Source: Prevotella sp. (lineage in GTDB: Bacteria > Bacteroidota > Bacteroidia > Bacteroidales > Bacteroidaceae). Taken from it: a DNA stretch of 64,000 nucleotides. Shown here in pieces: positions 16,403 through 24,691 of this stretch. The position numbers were made by a program, and so were the translations under genes. Positions within the stretch are counted from its first letter, which is position 1. Every line of letters starts with the position of its first letter. The notes under the pieces were generated by a model that searched no databases, was not told the DNA's origin, and worked only from the letters and a program-made list of their open reading frames with translations. The stretch covers positions 1-64,000 of the forward strand of contig JAFTFX010000019.1 in NCBI GenBank assembly GCA_017458225.1. The letters run 5' to 3'.

Positions 16403-18514
16403 ATGAAGAAATTATTTGTAATGTTGTCACTTCTGGTCTTGGCATTGGCCGTTGAGGCTGTTCCTGCCAAGCGCGGCATGTGGACCACCATCCGACTGGC
16501 TGACGGCACCGAAGTGCGTGTAGAGAAAATGGGCGACGAGCACCAGCACTGGCTGCAAGCAGCCGATGGCACCTGCTACGTGGCCAGTGGCGATGCCTAT
16601 GTTCAACAAGACAGCGAAGCCTTGCAGGCTCGTCGCGAGGCCCGCATGGCCCAGCGCAATGCCAAGCGCAAGGCTATCTATGCCTCGACCACCGATGGTC
16701 TGGGGCAGAAGGGCATGATGAGTATGGGCGCAGTACCCAGCATCGGTGCCTATACCATCCCTGTGGTGATGGTGCAGTTCAGCGACCTGAAGTTCAAGAG
16801 CACCACCACGGTGAGCAAGATGACGCGCTACTACAACGAGGCAGGCTATCACGACGAGGCCGGCTGCGTAGGTTCGGTGCGCGACTTCTTTGCAGCCCAG
16901 AGCGGCGGCCAGTTTGTGCCTACGTTCGACGTGGTGGGCATTGTCACGCTCTCCAATTCGTATAAGTACTATGGCGGCAACGACAAAGACGGTAACGACG
17001 AGAATCTCGACAAGTTGCCGGGCGATGTGGTCGAGGCTGCCGTCAGTCAGCTGGGTGTCGACTTCTCGAAGTTCGTAGTGCCTGCTGGCGATAAGAACCA
17101 CAAGGCCGGTGTGCCCCTGATGGCGATGTTCTATGCAGGAAAAGGCGAGGCTACTGAGTATTCGGGTGCCGACGACTATATCTGGCCTTGCGAGTGGGAT
17201 GCCGAGGAAGATCCCGTGGGTGGGGGCACCTATCAGGGCGTGCACTTCAACTCCTTCTTCGTGGGCAACGAGCTCAACACTGGCGGCTCCAAGCTCATGG
17301 GCATGGGCGTGTTCTGCCATGAGTTCGGCCATGCGCTTGGTCTGCCCGACTTCTATGTTACCGACTATAATTATGAGAGCGATGATCCCTTCAGCGACTG
17401 GTCGATTATGGACACCGGTTCTTATGTCAACGATACCTATGCACCTATTGGCTACACGGCCTATGAGAAGAGCTACATGGGCTGGCTGGAACTGAAGGAG
17501 ATAGGCTCGGCTAAGCAGGTGACGCTGCAGTCGCCACTGGATTTGGCCGAGAACTCTGCCTATATCGTTCGCAACAGCAGCACCGAGACGTTCATCTTTG
17601 AGAACCGCCAGTCTGGCATATGGTATCCATCGAGCTTCGGTTCGGGCGTGCTTGTTACGCGCATTGCCTATAATGAGAGGCAGTGGAACTGGAACACGCT
17701 GAACAACATGCAGTCGAAGAAGCGTGCCTGCGTGCTGACAGCCAATGGAGCCAAACTGAGTTATTCGGCCAGTTCGGCCCACCTGTATGGCAACTCGCGC
17801 ACCGCCATCAGCAGTTTGCAGACGCTGAGCGGCACTACCAAGACCATCGGCATCACCGATGTCACCAAGAACAGCGACGGAACCATCACGCTGACGCTGA
17901 ACGGCGGCGATGATCCCGACCCACAGCCAGAGCCTGGCAAGGTGTTGTTCTACGAGTCGTTCAACCAGTGCAATGGTAAGGGTGGCAACGACGGAGAGTG
18001 GAACGGGTCGATAGCCAGTGCTACTTTCAGTCCTGATAACGACGGATGGGAGGCCCCCAAGGGATCGGGAGCCTATCAGTGTGCCAAGTTTGGCACTGGC
18101 TCGATTGACGGCTCTGCCCAGACACCCAGTATCGAAATTGACGGCGAGGCCACGCTGACCTTCCGCGCCGGTGCATGGAATGCCAGTAAGGACGGCACCT
18201 CTCTGCAACTGGGAGCAGACGGTGGCACCGTCACGCCGAGTATGGTTACGCTCACCAAGGGCGACTTCGATGATTTCACGGCTAAGGTGACGGCTTCGGG
18301 TACTGTGAACATCACGTTCCTGGCCTCGAAGGGCCGCTTCTTCCTTGACGAGGTGAAGCTGACGGGCAAGGCTTCTACCGATATCAGCGAGGTGCGCGCC
18401 GGCAACGTCAAGACGGGTCGCATCTATACGCTCGACGGCCGCTATGTGGGTACCGATCTGAACGTGTTGGGTCGTGGTCTCTATATTGTTGACGGCAAGA
18501 AGGTCATCAGATAA
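16403..18514 (+). CDS. secreted M6-family zinc metalloprotease
   Basis: A 703-residue exported protease related to immune inhibitor A. Signal peptide MKKLFVMLSLLVLALAVEA is followed by a propeptide region. The catalytic domain has the zinc motif HEFGHALGLPD (His306, Glu307, His310) and the later SDWSIMDTGSYVND segment with the Met-turn. After ~residue 510 come a beta-sandwich domain (KVLFYESFNQCNGKGGNDG onward) and a C-terminal GRIYTLDGRYVGTDLN, GRGLYIVDGKKVIR tail. That tail resembles type IX secretion sorting domains, so the enzyme is probably delivered to the cell surface or medium. It is monocistronic with its own promoter and terminator. The substrate is unknown. Confidence 0.9.
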   Translation: MKKLFVMLSLLVLALAVEAVPAKRGMWTTIRLADGTEVRVEKMGDEHQHWLQAADGTCYVASGDAYVQQDSEALQARREARMAQRNAKRKAIYASTTDGLGQKGMMSMGAVPSIGAYTIPVVMVQFSDLKFKSTTTVSKMTRYYNEAGYHDEAGCVGSVRDFFAAQSGGQFVPTFDVVGIVTLSNSYKYYGGNDKDGNDENLDKLPGDVVEAAVSQLGVDFSKFVVPAGDKNHKAGVPLMAMFYAGKGEATEYSGADDYIWPCEWDAEEDPVGGGTYQGVHFNSFFVGNELNTGGSKLMGMGVFCHEFGHALGLPDFYVTDYNYESDDPFSDWSIMDTGSYVNDTYAPIGYTAYEKSYMGWLELKEIGSAKQVTLQSPLDLAENSAYIVRNSSTETFIFENRQSGIWYPSSFGSGVLVTRIAYNERQWNWNTLNNMQSKKRACVLTANGAKLSYSASSAHLYGNSRTAISSLQTLSGTTKTIGITDVTKNSDGTITLTLNGGDDPDPQPEPGKVLFYESFNQCNGKGGNDGEWNGSIASATFSPDNDGWEAPKGSGAYQCAKFGTGSIDGSAQTPSIEIDGEATLTFRAGAWNASKDGTSLQLGADGGTVTPSMVTLTKGDFDDFTAKVTASGTVNITFLASKGRFFLDEVKLTGKASTDISEVRAGNVKTGRIYTLDGRYVGTDLNVLGRGLYIVDGKKVIR

Positions 18515-18522
18515 AACAGTCT

Positions 18523-18560
18523 GTTGCCCTGCCTTTCCTGATGTGAAGGGCAGGGCAACT
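18523..18560 (+). terminator. hairpin after the M6 protease gene
   Basis: GTTGCCCTGCC (18523-18533) pairs with GGGCAGGGCAAC (18548-18559) just after the stop codon. It is followed by a second, stronger terminator. Confidence 0.6.
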
Positions 18561-18571
18561 GAAGAAACATA

Positions 18572-18606
18572 AAAAACGGTTCCTGAATGCATCGGGAACC
18601 GTTTTT
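18572..18606. terminator. bidirectional intrinsic terminator
   Basis: AAAAACGGTTCC (18572-18583) pairs with GGAACCGTTTTT (18595-18606). The A and T runs provide U-tracts in both directions, which suits the convergent arrangement of the M6 protease gene and the sigma-factor operon. Confidence 0.85.
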
Positions 18607-18653
18607 CGGTTTAGGCATACGAGGCTTCTCAGCGGCGCTCCTAAGTGATTGTT

Positions 18654-19148
18654 TTAATTCTTAAATGATTTATTATTATAGAGAAAGCATAGAAATTCCT
18701 CGTCAATATCGCCCGTCAAGCTAATGATGATGCACTTGTCGTACTGCGGCTCTTCGCGAATCATGATGAACTCTACGGTGTTGCCTTTCTTGTCCTTCCG
18801 GGTGTAGAAGGCTCCGTGTTGTTCTTCTGAGCGATAGGTCTGCTCGGCCTTGAAGCGGCTGCTGTTCTTCTGGAGCAGTTCTTCGGCCCGCTGGTAGTAG
18901 TCGGCATTGCCGGTCACGATGCGAGCGCTCTTCAGCTTGCCTATGGCCTGCATGATGTTCTCGGGCCGCCCTTCACCGTGGCTCTTCACGAGTTGTTCCA
19001 TCATCTTGGGACTCACGGTGATGCATTTCAGCGTTGTGTCAGCCTGATGCAGTGTCATGAACTTCTCAGCGAAGTCGGGCGAGTGCTGTGCGTAGGACGC
19101 TACCTGCATGAGCACAGTTGTGAATAGCAGTAGGGCTCGTCGTTTCAT
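18654..19148 (-). CDS. DUF4252-family exported protein
   Basis: A 164-residue protein with signal peptide MKRRALLLFTTVLMQVASYA. The body fits DUF4252: a conserved start around ITVSPKMMEQLV, a central SARIVTGNADYYQRAEELL, then YRSEEQHGAFYTRKDKKGNT and a hydrophobic IIISLTGDIDEEFLCFLY. It is the last gene of a sigma, anti-sigma, DUF4252 set, and its ATG overlaps the anti-sigma-like gene's stop by 4 nt. Such DUF4252 proteins are typically found next to ECF sigma genes in Bacteroidota, so a sensing role in the same circuit is likely, but this is inference. Confidence 0.85.
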   Translation of the reverse strand: MKRRALLLFTTVLMQVASYAQHSPDFAEKFMTLHQADTTLKCITVSPKMMEQLVKSHGEGRPENIMQAIGKLKSARIVTGNADYYQRAEELLQKNSSRFKAEQTYRSEEQHGAFYTRKDKKGNTVEFIMIREEPQYDKCIIISLTGDIDEEFLCFLYNNKSFKN

Positions 19149-19654
19149 CTCAGTTCGGTGTAGAGCGAGTCGCGCTGCATGGAGTCGGCCCTTTGCACCT
19201 GACTGAATCCTTCAGAGATAAGCTGCAGGGCATCTTCCATTTTGTCGTAGGCCAACGACGGGTCGTCGTAGGTATCCTTGTAGGCGGCATAGTTGATGTC
19301 GTCGCCTTGGGGTTGTTCTTGTTTCAGCGAGAGGTTCATGGCATTGCCCAGCGTGAGCACGATGGCCACCACGGCAGCGGCGCGGAACAGGGGGCGCAGC
19401 CGTTCGTTGAGGCTGATGATGCGTGCCTTGACGACCTTGGCTTCTTTGGTCTGGGCCAGGATGCGCTCGTCGAAGTCATCGCCGAGGGTCTCGGTGGGCT
19501 GCAGGGCCATGAAGAGTGACTGGTACTGACGCAACTGCTGGGGCAGTTCTTCCTCGGTCTGAGTGAAGAATGCTCTCAGAATCTGCTCTTCCTGCAGTGT
19601 TGTCTCGCACTGGAAGTAGCGTTCAATCAGTTGTTCGATGTATTTGTAGTCCAT
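19145..19654 (-). CDS. anti-sigma-factor-like membrane protein
   Basis: A 169-residue single-span protein. The N-terminal ~95 residues are cytoplasmic and helical (MDYKYIEQLIERYFQCETTL). A hydrophobic segment LFRAAAVVAIVLTLGNAMNL lies at residues ~88-107, and the acidic rest is periplasmic. This layout matches anti-sigma factors that hold ECF sigma factors at the membrane. It starts 31 nt before the sigma gene stops, in another frame, so the two are coupled. The zinc-binding HxxxCxxC motif of classical anti-sigma domains is absent. Confidence 0.75.
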   Translation of the reverse strand: MDYKYIEQLIERYFQCETTLQEEQILRAFFTQTEEELPQQLRQYQSLFMALQPTETLGDDFDERILAQTKEAKVVKARIISLNERLRPLFRAAAVVAIVLTLGNAMNLSLKQEQPQGDDINYAAYKDTYDDPSLAYDKMEDALQLISEGFSQVQRADSMQRDSLYTELR

Positions 19655-20159
19655 ATCTCTCTGTTTCTAAATACTTTTGTCGGATGGTTTGCCGGGCCCG
19701 GAAGATGTTCACCTTCACCTGTTGCTCGTTGATACCCATCACCTCGGCTATCTCCTTGTATGCCTTTCCCTCAATGTCGCGCAGCCAGACGCAGCTTCGT
19801 TGTTTCTCGGGCAGTTGCTCAATGAGCTGTCTGACCAGTTGGATACGGTCGCGCTGCACGGTCTGCTCTTCAGGGTCCGAGGCGTATGAGCGGTCGGGTG
19901 GGTCGTGACTGTCGTCGAGTTGTGCTGTCTGGTTGTCGGCTTTTTTGTTCCGGTCGAGTGCCAAGTTGCGGCAGATGGTCAGGCAGAAAGCTTCTATCGA
20001 CTCTATTTCGTCCCATTGTTCCCGTCGGTTCCACACCTTGATCATCGTGTCTTGCACAATGTCTTCGGCCTCCGCAGGGTTGAGAGTGATGCGGAGTGCC
20101 AGTCTGTAAAGCTCGTTTTTGAGCGGCAATACGTCTGTGCGGAAATCGATTTTCTTCAT
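19623..20159 (-). CDS. ECF-type RNA polymerase sigma factor
   Basis: A 178-residue sigma-70 family factor of the extracytoplasmic-function type. Region 2 includes ALRITLNPAEAEDIVQDTMI and KVWNRREQWDEI, which mediate -10 recognition and core binding. Region 4 ends in a helix-turn-helix: QLPEKQRSCVWLRDIEGKAY, then KEIAEVMGINEQQVKVNIFR. A hydrophilic linker rich in Asp separates them. It leads a coupled sigma, anti-sigma, DUF4252 unit that lies downstream of a TonB-type receptor gene on the same strand, so it may control that receptor or respond through it. Confidence 0.92.
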   Translation of the reverse strand: MKKIDFRTDVLPLKNELYRLALRITLNPAEAEDIVQDTMIKVWNRREQWDEIESIEAFCLTICRNLALDRNKKADNQTAQLDDSHDPPDRSYASDPEEQTVQRDRIQLVRQLIEQLPEKQRSCVWLRDIEGKAYKEIAEVMGINEQQVKVNIFRARQTIRQKYLETERYGLQIHRTTD

Positions 20160-20218
20160 CCTCTCTTTATGAAAGACGACTGTGGAAGGGAAAAGTTACA
20201 GTTGCTGGTGATTTTTTT

Positions 20219-20299
20219 CTGATTACTCTGATTATTCTGAGTATTCGGATTACTCGGAGTATTCGGATTACTCGGAGTATTCTGATTGCTCTGAATTAC
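20219..20299. repeat. 9-nt tandem repeat, about nine units
   Basis: Units CTGATTACT, CTGATTATT, CTGAGTATT, CGGATTACT, CGGAGTATT, CGGATTACT, CGGAGTATT, CTGATTGCT follow each other without gaps from 20219, then a final CTGAATTACTG. The last unit contains the stop codon of the TonB-type receptor gene (20296-20298). The same consensus recurs at 42050-42130. Confidence 0.85.
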
Positions 20300-22833
20300 T
20301 GCTCATAGCCTCCGAAGCTGTTGTCTTCGTCTGAGCTGCCTTGCTGGTCGTCGCGCTGAGGTTTCTTCTTCTGGTTCATATTGCCGAAGTTCCATGTCAG
20401 CTGGATGTTGATGCGTGGGTCGCGCCAGTTACGCTGGTGTCGCCAGAAGGTGGGACCTTCGGTGTAGTTCTCAAACTTGCGTGTTTTGAACACGTCGCGC
20501 CAGTTCAGGGCCAGCGAGAACATCTTGTTGAAGAAGGTCTTGCGCAGACCCAGGTCGAGTGAGCCATTGGCCTTGCGGTAGCCTTGGGTGATGACTGAGC
20601 GCGAACGGTAGTTGCCCGTGGCCTGCAGCGAGATGTCATAGGGCAGGATGAGCGATGCCAGCAAGCGGGCATCCCAGGCGAAGTTCTCATCGCTCTGGCC
20701 GGTGACAAGCTGGTTCTCGACAATGGCTTCAAAGCCGTCCAGACGGTAGTAGTAACCGTTGAGCGTGGTGGTCAGGTCCAGAATCTTCCAGAGTTTGTCC
20801 TTGCCGATGATCTCGATGCCGGCACTCTGACTCTTGGCCACGTTCAGGTTGGTCATGTACATCACGTCCTGTCCTGTCGTGGGGTCAGCGCCTTGATAGC
20901 GTATGCGCTGAATGACATCGGTGGTAGGCCGGTAGTAGGTGCCCACGCTGAGGGTGTGGCCCTCCCAGCTCTTCAGGAAGTTCAGGGCAAAGGCATTGGT
21001 GTATTCAGGGGTCAGCTCGGGATTGCCGAACTCTATCATCGAGGCATCGCGCGTGTTCTTGAACGAGTTGAGCTGTCCGCCCCAGGGCCGGCGCAGTCGG
21101 CGTGTGTAGTTCAGCTGTATCTGTGCTGTCTCGCTCAGGGCATAGTTCAGGAAGAGCGAGGGGAATAGTTGGAAGAAATCTTTCTTGAAGGGAGTCTCCG
21201 TCTGGTAGTAGTCGATGCTCTTCGTGTCTACGCGCCAGTATTCGCCGCGGAGGCCAGCCATCACGCCCAGTTTGCCGAACTTCATGTTGGCGGTGGCATA
21301 GAGGGCATGCACGTTCATGTCGTAGATGAAGCGGTTGTAGAAGAAGGGGTCTTCCTGCAGCAGTCCTGACTGGGGCGACAGGCGTTGGGCCGTTCCTGTT
21401 GCACTGTATTCAAAGCTGCTCTGTGGGGTGTTCTCGTGCGAGAAGTTACCGTTATAGCCGGTTTCTATCTTGAAATTCTCGCTGATTTGGTTCTCATAGT
21501 CCGCCTTTGCCTCCCACGAGCGGTTGTTGATGTTCATGGGGCGATACTGGTAGGAATAAGTGGAAAGGGGCGAGGGGAGAGTGGTTGCGAGATGGGTGGT
21601 GTCGTTCAGGTACTCGTTGGAACTGTCGCTGTTCCAGTTGTTGTATGCCAGAGAGAGGTCCAGCTTGTGCGTGCCCTGCTCGTTGAACTTATGGGTGTAG
21701 CCCAGTTCGGCATGATACATGTGATTGTCGCCGTCGCCCCAGGTCTGACGGTGCAGAATGCGGTTGTCGGCCTGTGTGCCGTCGGCCAGATAGGTACCAT
21801 AGCGGTAGGTGGTCAGGTTGTCGCTCTCACGGTTACCCTGCATGGTCATGCCCGAGAGGGTCAGGTCGTCGTTGGCCGATAGGTGGAAGGTCAGTCCGGC
21901 ACGTGCAAAGAGTCCGCCGCCGTTATTGTTGTTGTCGCCTTCGCTCTGCTGATAGGAAGTGAAGGGCGAACCTGTAGCGGCGCGATAGCGCTGGTCGCTC
22001 AGGTTGCCGCCGCTGCCGCGACGCTTGCGATAGCCCAAGTTGACGTAAGCATCCATCCATTTGCTGGAGTAGTTGATGTTGCCGCCTACGTTCCATCCGT
22101 TGTGGTTGTTGGCACCGGCCTGCAACGAGCCGTAGTAGCCAGCCTTGCGGTCGCGTTTCAGGATGATGTTGATGATGCCGGCAGTTCCCTCTGGCGAGAA
22201 TTTGGCCGATGGGTTGTCGATAACCTCGATGCGCTCAATGCTCTCGGCTGGTATCTGTTGCAGAATCTCGGCGCGGTTGTCGCTGGTCAGTCCGCTTTGC
22301 TTGCCGTTGATCCACACCTCGACGCTCGAATTTCCGCGCAGCGAGATTTCGCCGTCGGTGGTCACCTCGACCGAAGGGATGTTCTCCAGCAGGTCGGTCA
22401 CCGAACCGCCGGCTGCCGCCAGCACCTCGTCAACCGAGAAGGTCTTGCGGTCCACTTCGAGTTTCATCTGCGAACGCTGTCCCACCACCTGCACCTCCTT
22501 CAGGGTCTGTGAGTCTTCGCTGATGTAGATGGCGTTATAGTGCACGCGCGGCTGTTGCTTGCTGATTTGGAAGCGGCGGGTGACGGTCTTGTAGCCCACG
22601 AAGGACACCTGCAGGGTGTAGCTGCCCTCTTTGAGGCCTCCCACCTGGAAGCTTCCTTTGATGTCGGTCATGCCGCCACCGGCTATTTTTCCGTTGGAAT
22701 CGGTGATTTTGATGTTGACGAACTGCATGACCTCGTCGGTCTGCTTGTCAAGAATACGGCCCTTGACGGTGCCCTGTGCCTGTGCCGAGATGGCTGCAAG
22801 CACGAATGACAGAAATAGAAGAAAACGATGCAT
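20296..22833 (-). CDS. TonB-dependent-receptor-like outer-membrane protein
   Basis: An 845-residue outer-membrane protein. Signal peptide MHRFLLFLSFVLAAISAQAQ is followed by a carboxypeptidase-regulatory-like beta domain (residues ~20-110: GTVKGRILDKQTDEVMQFVN). A plug-like region comes next (VTDLLENIPSVEVTTDGEIS, NSSVEVWINGKQSGL, IERIEVIDNPSAKFSPEGTA). The remainder is a long beta-barrel with repeated aromatic-flanked strands. The plug lacks the long SusC-type insertion and there is no SusD partner, so it belongs to the outer-membrane beta-barrel family of TonB-like proteins rather than SusC. It ends in a Gln/Asp-rich tail (RDDQQGSSDEDNSFGGYEQ). The ECF sigma gene follows on the same strand. 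The ligand is unknown. Confidence 0.9.
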   Translation of the reverse strand: MHRFLLFLSFVLAAISAQAQGTVKGRILDKQTDEVMQFVNIKITDSNGKIAGGGMTDIKGSFQVGGLKEGSYTLQVSFVGYKTVTRRFQISKQQPRVHYNAIYISEDSQTLKEVQVVGQRSQMKLEVDRKTFSVDEVLAAAGGSVTDLLENIPSVEVTTDGEISLRGNSSVEVWINGKQSGLTSDNRAEILQQIPAESIERIEVIDNPSAKFSPEGTAGIINIILKRDRKAGYYGSLQAGANNHNGWNVGGNINYSSKWMDAYVNLGYRKRRGSGGNLSDQRYRAATGSPFTSYQQSEGDNNNNGGGLFARAGLTFHLSANDDLTLSGMTMQGNRESDNLTTYRYGTYLADGTQADNRILHRQTWGDGDNHMYHAELGYTHKFNEQGTHKLDLSLAYNNWNSDSSNEYLNDTTHLATTLPSPLSTYSYQYRPMNINNRSWEAKADYENQISENFKIETGYNGNFSHENTPQSSFEYSATGTAQRLSPQSGLLQEDPFFYNRFIYDMNVHALYATANMKFGKLGVMAGLRGEYWRVDTKSIDYYQTETPFKKDFFQLFPSLFLNYALSETAQIQLNYTRRLRRPWGGQLNSFKNTRDASMIEFGNPELTPEYTNAFALNFLKSWEGHTLSVGTYYRPTTDVIQRIRYQGADPTTGQDVMYMTNLNVAKSQSAGIEIIGKDKLWKILDLTTTLNGYYYRLDGFEAIVENQLVTGQSDENFAWDARLLASLILPYDISLQATGNYRSRSVITQGYRKANGSLDLGLRKTFFNKMFSLALNWRDVFKTRKFENYTEGPTFWRHQRNWRDPRINIQLTWNFGNMNQKKKPQRDDQQGSSDEDNSFGGYEQ

Positions 22834-22880
22834 AACTTATATGTGTTGGCATTGAACCCTCGGTAAGGGCTCGCGCTAGT

Positions 22881-23183
22881 TTAGCGTAACATGTAGTAGA
22901 AGATGGCGGCGAGAACCAGAATCAGGTAGGTGCAGCCTTTCCATATTTTTCCAAATATGTAGCAGGCTACCAGTACCAGGATGATTGTCAGGATGTCGGA
23001 AAAAGTAAGGCGGAAGACGTTCTGGTCAATCAAGTCTTCCATGTTGCTCATGTCGTCGGGATCTAACCGGCCTCCACCGGAAAATCCGAAATCATCATCA
23101 TCGTCGTCGTTTTGCGCAAACGTCTGCAGCCACATCATGACGGTGCAGAGTAGAATATAAAGGCGCAAAGCGATATTGTTCAT
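22881..23183 (-). CDS. small exported/membrane protein with poly-Asp stretch
   Basis: A 100-residue product. The N-terminal hydrophobic segment (NIALRLYILLCTVMMWLQTF) may be a cleaved signal peptide ending before AQ. A short acidic run NDDDDDDFGFSGGG follows, then a long hydrophobic region at the C-terminus (ILTIILVLVACYIFGKIW, TYLILVLAAIFYYMLR) that suggests two more membrane helices. I do not recognise it. It precedes the TonB-type receptor gene by about 47 nt on the same strand and may be transcribed with it. Confidence 0.6.
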   Translation of the reverse strand: MNNIALRLYILLCTVMMWLQTFAQNDDDDDDFGFSGGGRLDPDDMSNMEDLIDQNVFRLTFSDILTIILVLVACYIFGKIWKGCTYLILVLAAIFYYMLR

Positions 23184-23240
23184 TTCTTTTGTTTGATTTC
23201 TGTTGTTTGGCAGAGACTGTTCTTAGGCACTGCTTTGGGG

Positions 23241-23312
23241 TACTCCAACCGAGAATCGAACTCGGATCTACTCTTTAGGAGAGAGTTGTTCTATCCATTG
23301 AACTATTAGAGC
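23241..23312 (-). tRNA. tRNA-Arg (anticodon CCU)
   Basis: Folds as a cloverleaf on the minus strand. The acceptor stem is GCTCTAA (from 23312) with TTGGAGT and discriminator A at 23241. The D arm contains TAGTTCAATGGATAGAAC. The anticodon stem-loop is CTCTCTCCTAAAGAG with CCT in position 34-36, reading AGG codons. The T arm is CCGAGTTCGATTCTCGG. CCA is not encoded. Confidence 0.93.
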
Positions 23313-23410
23313 TCCCGGCGCTTTTTCCCGCAAATCGCGTGCAAAATTACGAATAAATAGGGAGAAACGTGAGATATTGTTGTTAAAGGGAGTTAAAGAC
23401 GGCAATCTAA

Positions 23411-24691
23411 CTAATTCAGTGTCGGGTCTGTCTGGCTTTGAGCGTCAGGACCGGTGTCACCGTCGCCGGGGGTCACAACAATGGTCACGCCATATTGCCG
23501 ACCAGGTTCCCAGCCGTTCGTGGGCGGGTTCAATGTTGCATGCAGGTTGCTGGTAGTGCCGTCTCCTTTTCTCAGTTGCAGGCCGATGTTCAGTTTCATG
23601 AGGTTTTCGAGGGTACTCTCGTCGGTTACCTCCATGTCATTGCCTGTATAGATGGTGCCTCTGCACAGCGGCGGTATGATGATGGCATTGCCAATTTGCT
23701 TGGCACTGGTGCCGAGTTTCCATGTGTCGTCGGTGGTCTCGCTGAGCTGGTGTCCCTGTTGGTCGCGCAGGGTGTAGGTGCTGGTCGAACCTGTGTACAC
23801 GTGCAGGCTTTCAGGACGTGACACAGTGGCTGTAGTGCCAGATTTCTGAAGGGTGATGACGGGCAGGTGTATGGAGTCTGGAAGATTGGTGATCCATGCA
23901 TCGTTCACCCAAAACTCGTCGGAACCACTATAACTGTCGGACAGTCGCATCTTCACAATGAGGCGGGTCATGCGGTGCCGGAAAGTAAACTTCGGCTTCT
24001 TGCTGCCGCCGTTTTCGTAGTAGGAGGCACTGAAGGCTTTCAGGGCAAGGTCGTTGTCTTCATCGGGAATACCGTTGCCGTCCTCGTCGTTATCAATTGT
24101 CGACATGGCCGTCACGACATCGGTGCTGCCATCCAGGCCGCTATAGATGATGTCTACACTGTTGGCAGTCGTCTTCACACGGTCGGAATAGGGGTAGTAG
24201 GCGGCAAATGAATAGGCGAAGTTGTAGCTGCTGCTGGACTTTGGGTAGTAGTAGCCTGAACTGCCGTCGAGCCATTCCAGGGTGCCCTCTCCGTTATTGT
24301 CGACCGATGTGCTAATCCGGGCTTTGACGTTCACCATCCATAGGTTCAGCGTGTTGAGGGTGGCACTGGCCGATCCGTCCCAGACGATGTTGCTGTTCGG
24401 TGTGCCGTCGATGCCTTGCGAGGCTATGCAGAACACGCCTACATGGTCGTTGCTGACTTGTTTTGCAAGATAGGGCGAACGGGTGCTGAAGCCCTCGGCC
24501 TTACCGAAAAGAATGGGTATGTCGCTGTTCTCCGGCGTTGCCTCTATGAGGGTGGTGTTGTCTGTAGGTCTTTTGTCCTTCAGTGTTGGCGCAATATCGT
24601 CATCATTGGTGGTACAAGCCGACAGCATCGTCACGACAACGGCAAGGAGGGCTATTTGTTTTTTTGCGATGTATGTCATGATGGTAGTCAT
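23411..24691 (-). CDS. fimbrillin-like (Mfa1/FimA superfamily) lipoprotein
   Basis: A 426-residue lipoprotein. Signal ALLAVVVTMLSAC provides the lipobox, followed by TTNDDD. The body carries the fimbrillin-family pattern: an N-terminal ILFGKAEGFSTRSPYLAKQV, a central SYNFAYSFAAYYPYSDRVKT and FTFRHRMTRLIVKMRLSDSY, and a closing TNGWEPGRQYGVTIVVTPGD. In related systems such proteins are exported to the surface and polymerise into type V pili after Rgp-type protease cleavage. A major or minor pilin or an unrelated surface role are both possible. Its ATG overlaps the stop of the upstream C10 protease gene by 4 nt, so translation is coupled. No other pilus genes are visible nearby. Confidence 0.82.
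   Translation of the reverse strand: MTTIMTYIAKKQIALLAVVVTMLSACTTNDDDIAPTLKDKRPTDNTTLIEATPENSDIPILFGKAEGFSTRSPYLAKQVSNDHVGVFCIASQGIDGTPNSNIVWDGSASATLNTLNLWMVNVKARISTSVDNNGEGTLEWLDGSSGYYYPKSSSSYNFAYSFAAYYPYSDRVKTTANSVDIIYSGLDGSTDVVTAMSTIDNDEDGNGIPDEDNDLALKAFSASYYENGGSKKPKFTFRHRMTRLIVKMRLSDSYSGSDEFWVNDAWITNLPDSIHLPVITLQKSGTTATVSRPESLHVYTGSTSTYTLRDQQGHQLSETTDDTWKLGTSAKQIGNAIIIPPLCRGTIYTGNDMEVTDESTLENLMKLNIGLQLRKGDGTTSNLHATLNPPTNGWEPGRQYGVTIVVTPGDGDTGPDAQSQTDPTLN

Noticed and set aside
16427-18592. 721-codon open frame on the minus strand
   Set aside because: Antisense of the M6 metalloprotease gene; the plus strand has a signal peptide, a zinc motif and a promoter.
20219-20299. CRISPR or coding repeat
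   Set aside because: 9-nt units without spacers, outside the receptor's coding sequence except for its stop codon.
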